Source: Neodiprion pinetum
Taxonomy: Eukaryota > Arthropoda > Insecta > Hymenoptera > Diprionidae
Direction: 5' to 3'
NCBI RefSeq assembly: GCF_021155775.2
Contig: NC_060236.1
Coordinates: 8,415,087 to 8,479,086, forward strand
Length of the DNA: 64,000 nt
In this document: positions 60,991-64,000 of the stretch, piece after piece
Position numbering within the stretch: the stretch's first letter is position 1
Layout of the letters: each line of letters starts with the position of its first letter
Program-made: the position numbers and the translations under genes
Notes under the pieces: model-generated
The model's database searches: none
The model's input: the letters and a program-made list of their open reading frames with translations, nothing else
Told to the model about the DNA's origin: nothing

Positions 60991-63900
60991 GATTTGTATG
61001 ACCGTTTCCCGGACAATTGGTCCCCCAGGAACTCAGAAATCGCAGAGAAAACAGCGTAGGACCAACAGGAGAGAATTGGCGAGCGAAAAAGTACCTGCTG
61101 AAAAATGTCGAAAACACAGGTTCTGGTTTTTCGGCTGTAACTTTTGATTCGTTGTCCGCAGCGTATTGAGACAGCGCTCAATCGTTTTTTCTCGCAAAAT
61201 TACGTCGGAATAGTGCCAGAAACAATTCATTCCAGCACTTTTCAGGATCGCGAAAATTTTCGCCAAAAATGCAAAGGGGTTAACCTTCTTTTTTTTTTGA
61301 CCAAAAAATCTTTGGTCTCAGAATTGATTTGTATGACCGTTTCTCGAACAATTGGTCCCCCAGGAACTCAGAAATCGCAGAGAAAACAGCGTAGGACCAA
61401 CAGGAGAGAAATGGCGTGCGAAAAAGCACCTGCTGAAAAATGTCGGAAACGCAGGTTCTGGTTTTTTGGCTGTAACTGTTGATCCGTTGTCCGCAGCGTA
61501 TTGAGACTGCGCTCAATCGTTTTTTCTCGCAAAACTACGCCGGAATGGTGCCAGAAAGAATTTATTCCAGCGCTTTTCAGAATCGCGAAAATTTTTGCCG
61601 AAAATGCAAAGGGGTTAACCTTCCTTTTTTTTTGAACAGTGAATCTTTCGTCTCAGAATTGATTTGTATGACCGTTTCTCGAACAATTGGTCCCCCAGGA
61701 ACTCAGAAAACGCAGAGAAAACAGCGTTGGACCAACAGGAGAGAAATGGCGTGCGAAAAAGCACCTGCTGAAAAATGTCGGAAACGCAGGTTCTGGTTTT
61801 TTGGCTGTAGCTTTTGATCCGTTGTCCGCAGCGTATTGAGACTAAGCTTAATCGTTTTTTCTCGCAAAATTACGTCGGAATAGTGCCAGAAACAATTCAT
61901 TCCAGCACTTTTCAGGATCGTGAAAATTTTTGGCAAAAATGCAAAGGGGTTAACCTTCTTTTTTTTTTGACCAAAAAATCTTCCGTCCCAGAATTGATTT
62001 GTATGACCGTTTCTCGAACAATTGGTCCCCCAGGAACTCACAAAACACAGAGAAAATAGCGTAGGACCAACAGGAGAGAATTGGCGAGCGAAAAAGTACC
62101 TGCTGAAAAATGTCGAAAACACGGGTTCTGGTTTTTCGGCTGTAGCTTTTGATCCGTTGTCTGCAGCGTATTAAGACTAAGCTTAATCGTTTTTTCTGGC
62201 AATATTACGTCGGAATAGCGCCAGAAACAATTTATTCCAGCACTTTTCAGGATCGCGAAAATTTTCGCCAAAAATGCAAAGGGGTTAACCTTCCTTTTTT
62301 TCTGACCAAAATATCTTTCGTCTCAGAATTGATTTGTATGACCGTTTCTCGAACAATTGGTCCCCCAGGAACCCAGAAATCGCAGAGAAAACAGCGTAGG
62401 ACCAACAGGAGAGATATGGCGAGCGAAAAAGTACCTGCTGAAAAATGTCAAAAACACAGGTTCTGGTTTTTTGGCTGTAACTGTTGATCCGTTGTCCGCA
62501 GCGTATTGAGACTGCGCTAAATCGTTTTTTCTCGCAAAATTACGTCGGAATAGTGCCAGAAACAATTCATTCCAGCACTTTTCAGGATCGCGAAAATTTT
62601 CGCCAAAAATGCAAAGGGGTTAACCTTCCTTTTTTTTTGACCAAAAAATCTTCCGTCGCAGAATTGATTTGTATGACCGTTTCTCGAACAATTGCTCCCC
62701 CAGGAACTCAGAAATCGCAGAGAAAACAGCGTAGGACCAACAGGAGAGATATGGCGAGCGAAAAAGAATTTGCTGAAAAATGTCGAACACACAGGTTCTG
62801 GTTTTTTGGCTGTAACTGTTGATCCGTTGTCCGCAGCGTATTGAGACTGCGCTCAATCGTTTTTTCTCGCAAAACTACGCCGGGATGGTGCCAGAAAGAA
62901 TTTATTCCAGCGCTTTTCAGAATCGCGAAAATTTTTGGCAAAAATGCAAAGGGGCTAACCTTCCTTTTTTTTTGAACAATAAATCTTTCGTCTCAGAATT
63001 AATTTGTATGACCGTTTCTCGAACAATTGGTCCCCCAGGAACTCAGAAAACGCAGAGAAAACAGCGTTGGACCAACAGGAGAGAAGTGGCGAGCGAAAAA
63101 GTACCTGCTGAAAAATGTCGAAAACTCAGGTTCTGGTTTTTTGGCTGTAACTTTTGATCCGTTGTCCGCAGCGTATTGAGACTGCGCTAAATCGTTTTTT
63201 CTCGCAAAATTACGTCGGAATAGTGCCAGAAACAATTCATTCCAGCACTTTTCAGGATCGCGAAAATTTTCGCCAAAAATGCAAAGGGGTTAACCTTCTT
63301 TTTTTTTTGACCAAAAAATCTTTCGTCTCAGAATTGATTTGTATGACCGTTTCCCGGACAATTGGTCCCCCAGGAACTCAGAAATCGCAGAGAAAACAGC
63401 GTAGGACCAACAGGAGAGAATTGGCGAGCGAAAAAGTACCTGCTGAAAAATGTCGAAAACACAGGTTCTGGTTTTTCGGCTGTAACTTTTGATTCGTTGT
63501 CCGCAGCGTATTGAGACAGCGCTCAATCGTTTTTTCTCGCAAAATTACGTCGGAATAGTGCCAGAAACAATTTATTCCAGCACTTTTCAGGATCGTGAAA
63601 ATTTTTGGCAAAAATGCAAAGGGGTTAACCTTCTTTTTTTTTTGACCAAAAAATCTTCCGTCCCAGAATTGATTTGTATGACCGTTTCTCGAACAATTGG
63701 TCCCCCAGGAACTCACAAAACACAGAGAAAATAGCGTAGGACCAACAGGAGAGAATTGGCGAGCGAAAAAGTACCTGCTGAAAAATGTCGAAAACACGGG
63801 TTCTGGTTTTTCGGCTGTAGCTTTTGATCCGTTGTCTGCAGCGTATTAAGACTAAGCTTAATCGTTTTTTCTGGCAATATTACGTCGGAATAGCGCCAGA

Positions 63901-64000
63901 AACAATTTATTCCAGCACTTTTCAGGATCGCGAAAATTTTCGCCAAAAATGCAAAGGGGTTAACCTTCCTTTTTTTCTGACCAAAATATCTTTCGTCTCA
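60809..64000. repeat. Rearranged satellite block with hybrid monomers and a shorter repeat order
   Basis: Monomers at 60809, 61144, 61479, 61814 and 62149 are mosaics of HOR types. The pair at 60139 and 60474 and the hybrid at 60809 recur at 62484, 62819 and 63154 (offset 2345, seven monomers). The unit at 62149 recurs at 63824 (offset 1675, five monomers), so the second block lacks two monomers. The monomer at 63489 begins like 61144 and ends like 61814. Confidence 0.85.

Larger units (their letters stand above)
49649..64000. repeat. Satellite DNA array, 335-bp monomer, about 43 copies, extends past the window
   Basis: A single sequence recurs head-to-tail with period 335. Landmark TTGATCCGTTGTCCGCAG occurs at 49764, 50099, 50434, 50767, 51102 (variant), 51437, 51764 and then every 335 bases to 63824. 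Each unit contains CAATTGGTCCCCCAGGAACT, then GAAAAATGTCGAAAACACAG, TTTTTTGGCTGTAACTTTTG, TTATTCCAGCGCTTTTCAG and an oligo(T) run before GACCAAAAAATC. All copies face the same way. Open frames of 77 and 112 codons occur in nearly every unit on each strand. They begin at TTG rather than ATG, and 335 is not a multiple of three, so the frame shifts from one monomer to the next. They are not treated as genes. The array is uninterrupted by transposons in this window. Confidence 0.97.

Noticed and set aside
50099..63946. Dozens of 77-112-codon ORFs inside the satellite that look like a protein family on both strands
   Set aside because: They start at TTG in the repeated TTTTGATCCG, end at the same overlapping TGA one monomer later, and appear on both strands. 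The 335-bp period shifts the frame between units. They are shadows of a conserved non-coding monomer.
49649..64000. Interpretation of the tandem array as a CRISPR array
   Set aside because: There are no short repeats with unique spacers; the whole 335-bp unit repeats, in an animal genome, with no cas genes.

Overview
The window is animal, almost certainly insect, nuclear DNA. It has AT-rich introns with GT/AG borders, five intron-containing housekeeping genes whose products I recognise, decayed non-LTR retrotransposon pieces, and a long satellite array. Hymenoptera is my best guess, but nothing here proves the order. There is no bacterial or viral gene content, no CRISPR array, and no tRNA or rRNA that I could see.

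Layout, left to right. 65-1037 (minus) is a two-exon Myb/SANT-like DNA-binding gene. 1868-4797 (plus) is ribosomal protein RpL27. 4989-5216 is a doubtful small ORF that overlaps an imperfect hairpin. 5462-8091 (minus) is dynactin subunit 2 (dynamitin), nine coding exons, 406 aa. 9955-27091 (plus) is inositol hexakisphosphate kinase, seven coding exons, 543 aa. One of its introns (21685-26004) is a graveyard of transposable elements: two non-LTR reverse-transcriptase fragments in opposite orientation, a compound fold-back element, and a 753-bp element with 17-bp terminal inverted repeats. 29601-35898 (minus) is Hip1/Hip1R, the endocytic clathrin-actin adaptor, 972 aa, with an apparent alternative first exon. 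36581-36847 is a long-stem fold-back repeat upstream of 37257-41759 (plus), the FACT subunit Ssrp1, 14 coding exons, 757 aa. 44944-45978 (plus) is an intronless secreted lipase/phospholipase A1-like gene. Exon borders were read by eye from splice consensus, family similarity and reading phase. All five multi-exon gene models with recognised products close in phase.

From about 48.3 kb the sequence changes character: a 7-bp microsatellite, then nine units of a 60-bp minisatellite open on both strands, then from 49649 to the window end (over 14.3 kb, about 43 copies) a head-to-tail satellite with a 335-bp monomer. Much of it is organised as a nine-monomer higher-order repeat of exactly 3015 bp, present as nearly three copies that differ at only a couple of bases where I compared them. 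This is followed by hybrid monomers and a shortened, re-duplicated block that records unequal exchange. The 100-aa-class ORFs inside it are not genes. This organised satellite, with an AT-centred 14-bp dyad in a subset of monomers, is the most notable thing in the window and could be centromeric or pericentromeric.

The recognised genes do not form a pathway. They are ordinary neighbours covering translation, dynein transport, inositol pyrophosphate signalling, endocytosis, chromatin and secreted lipid hydrolysis.
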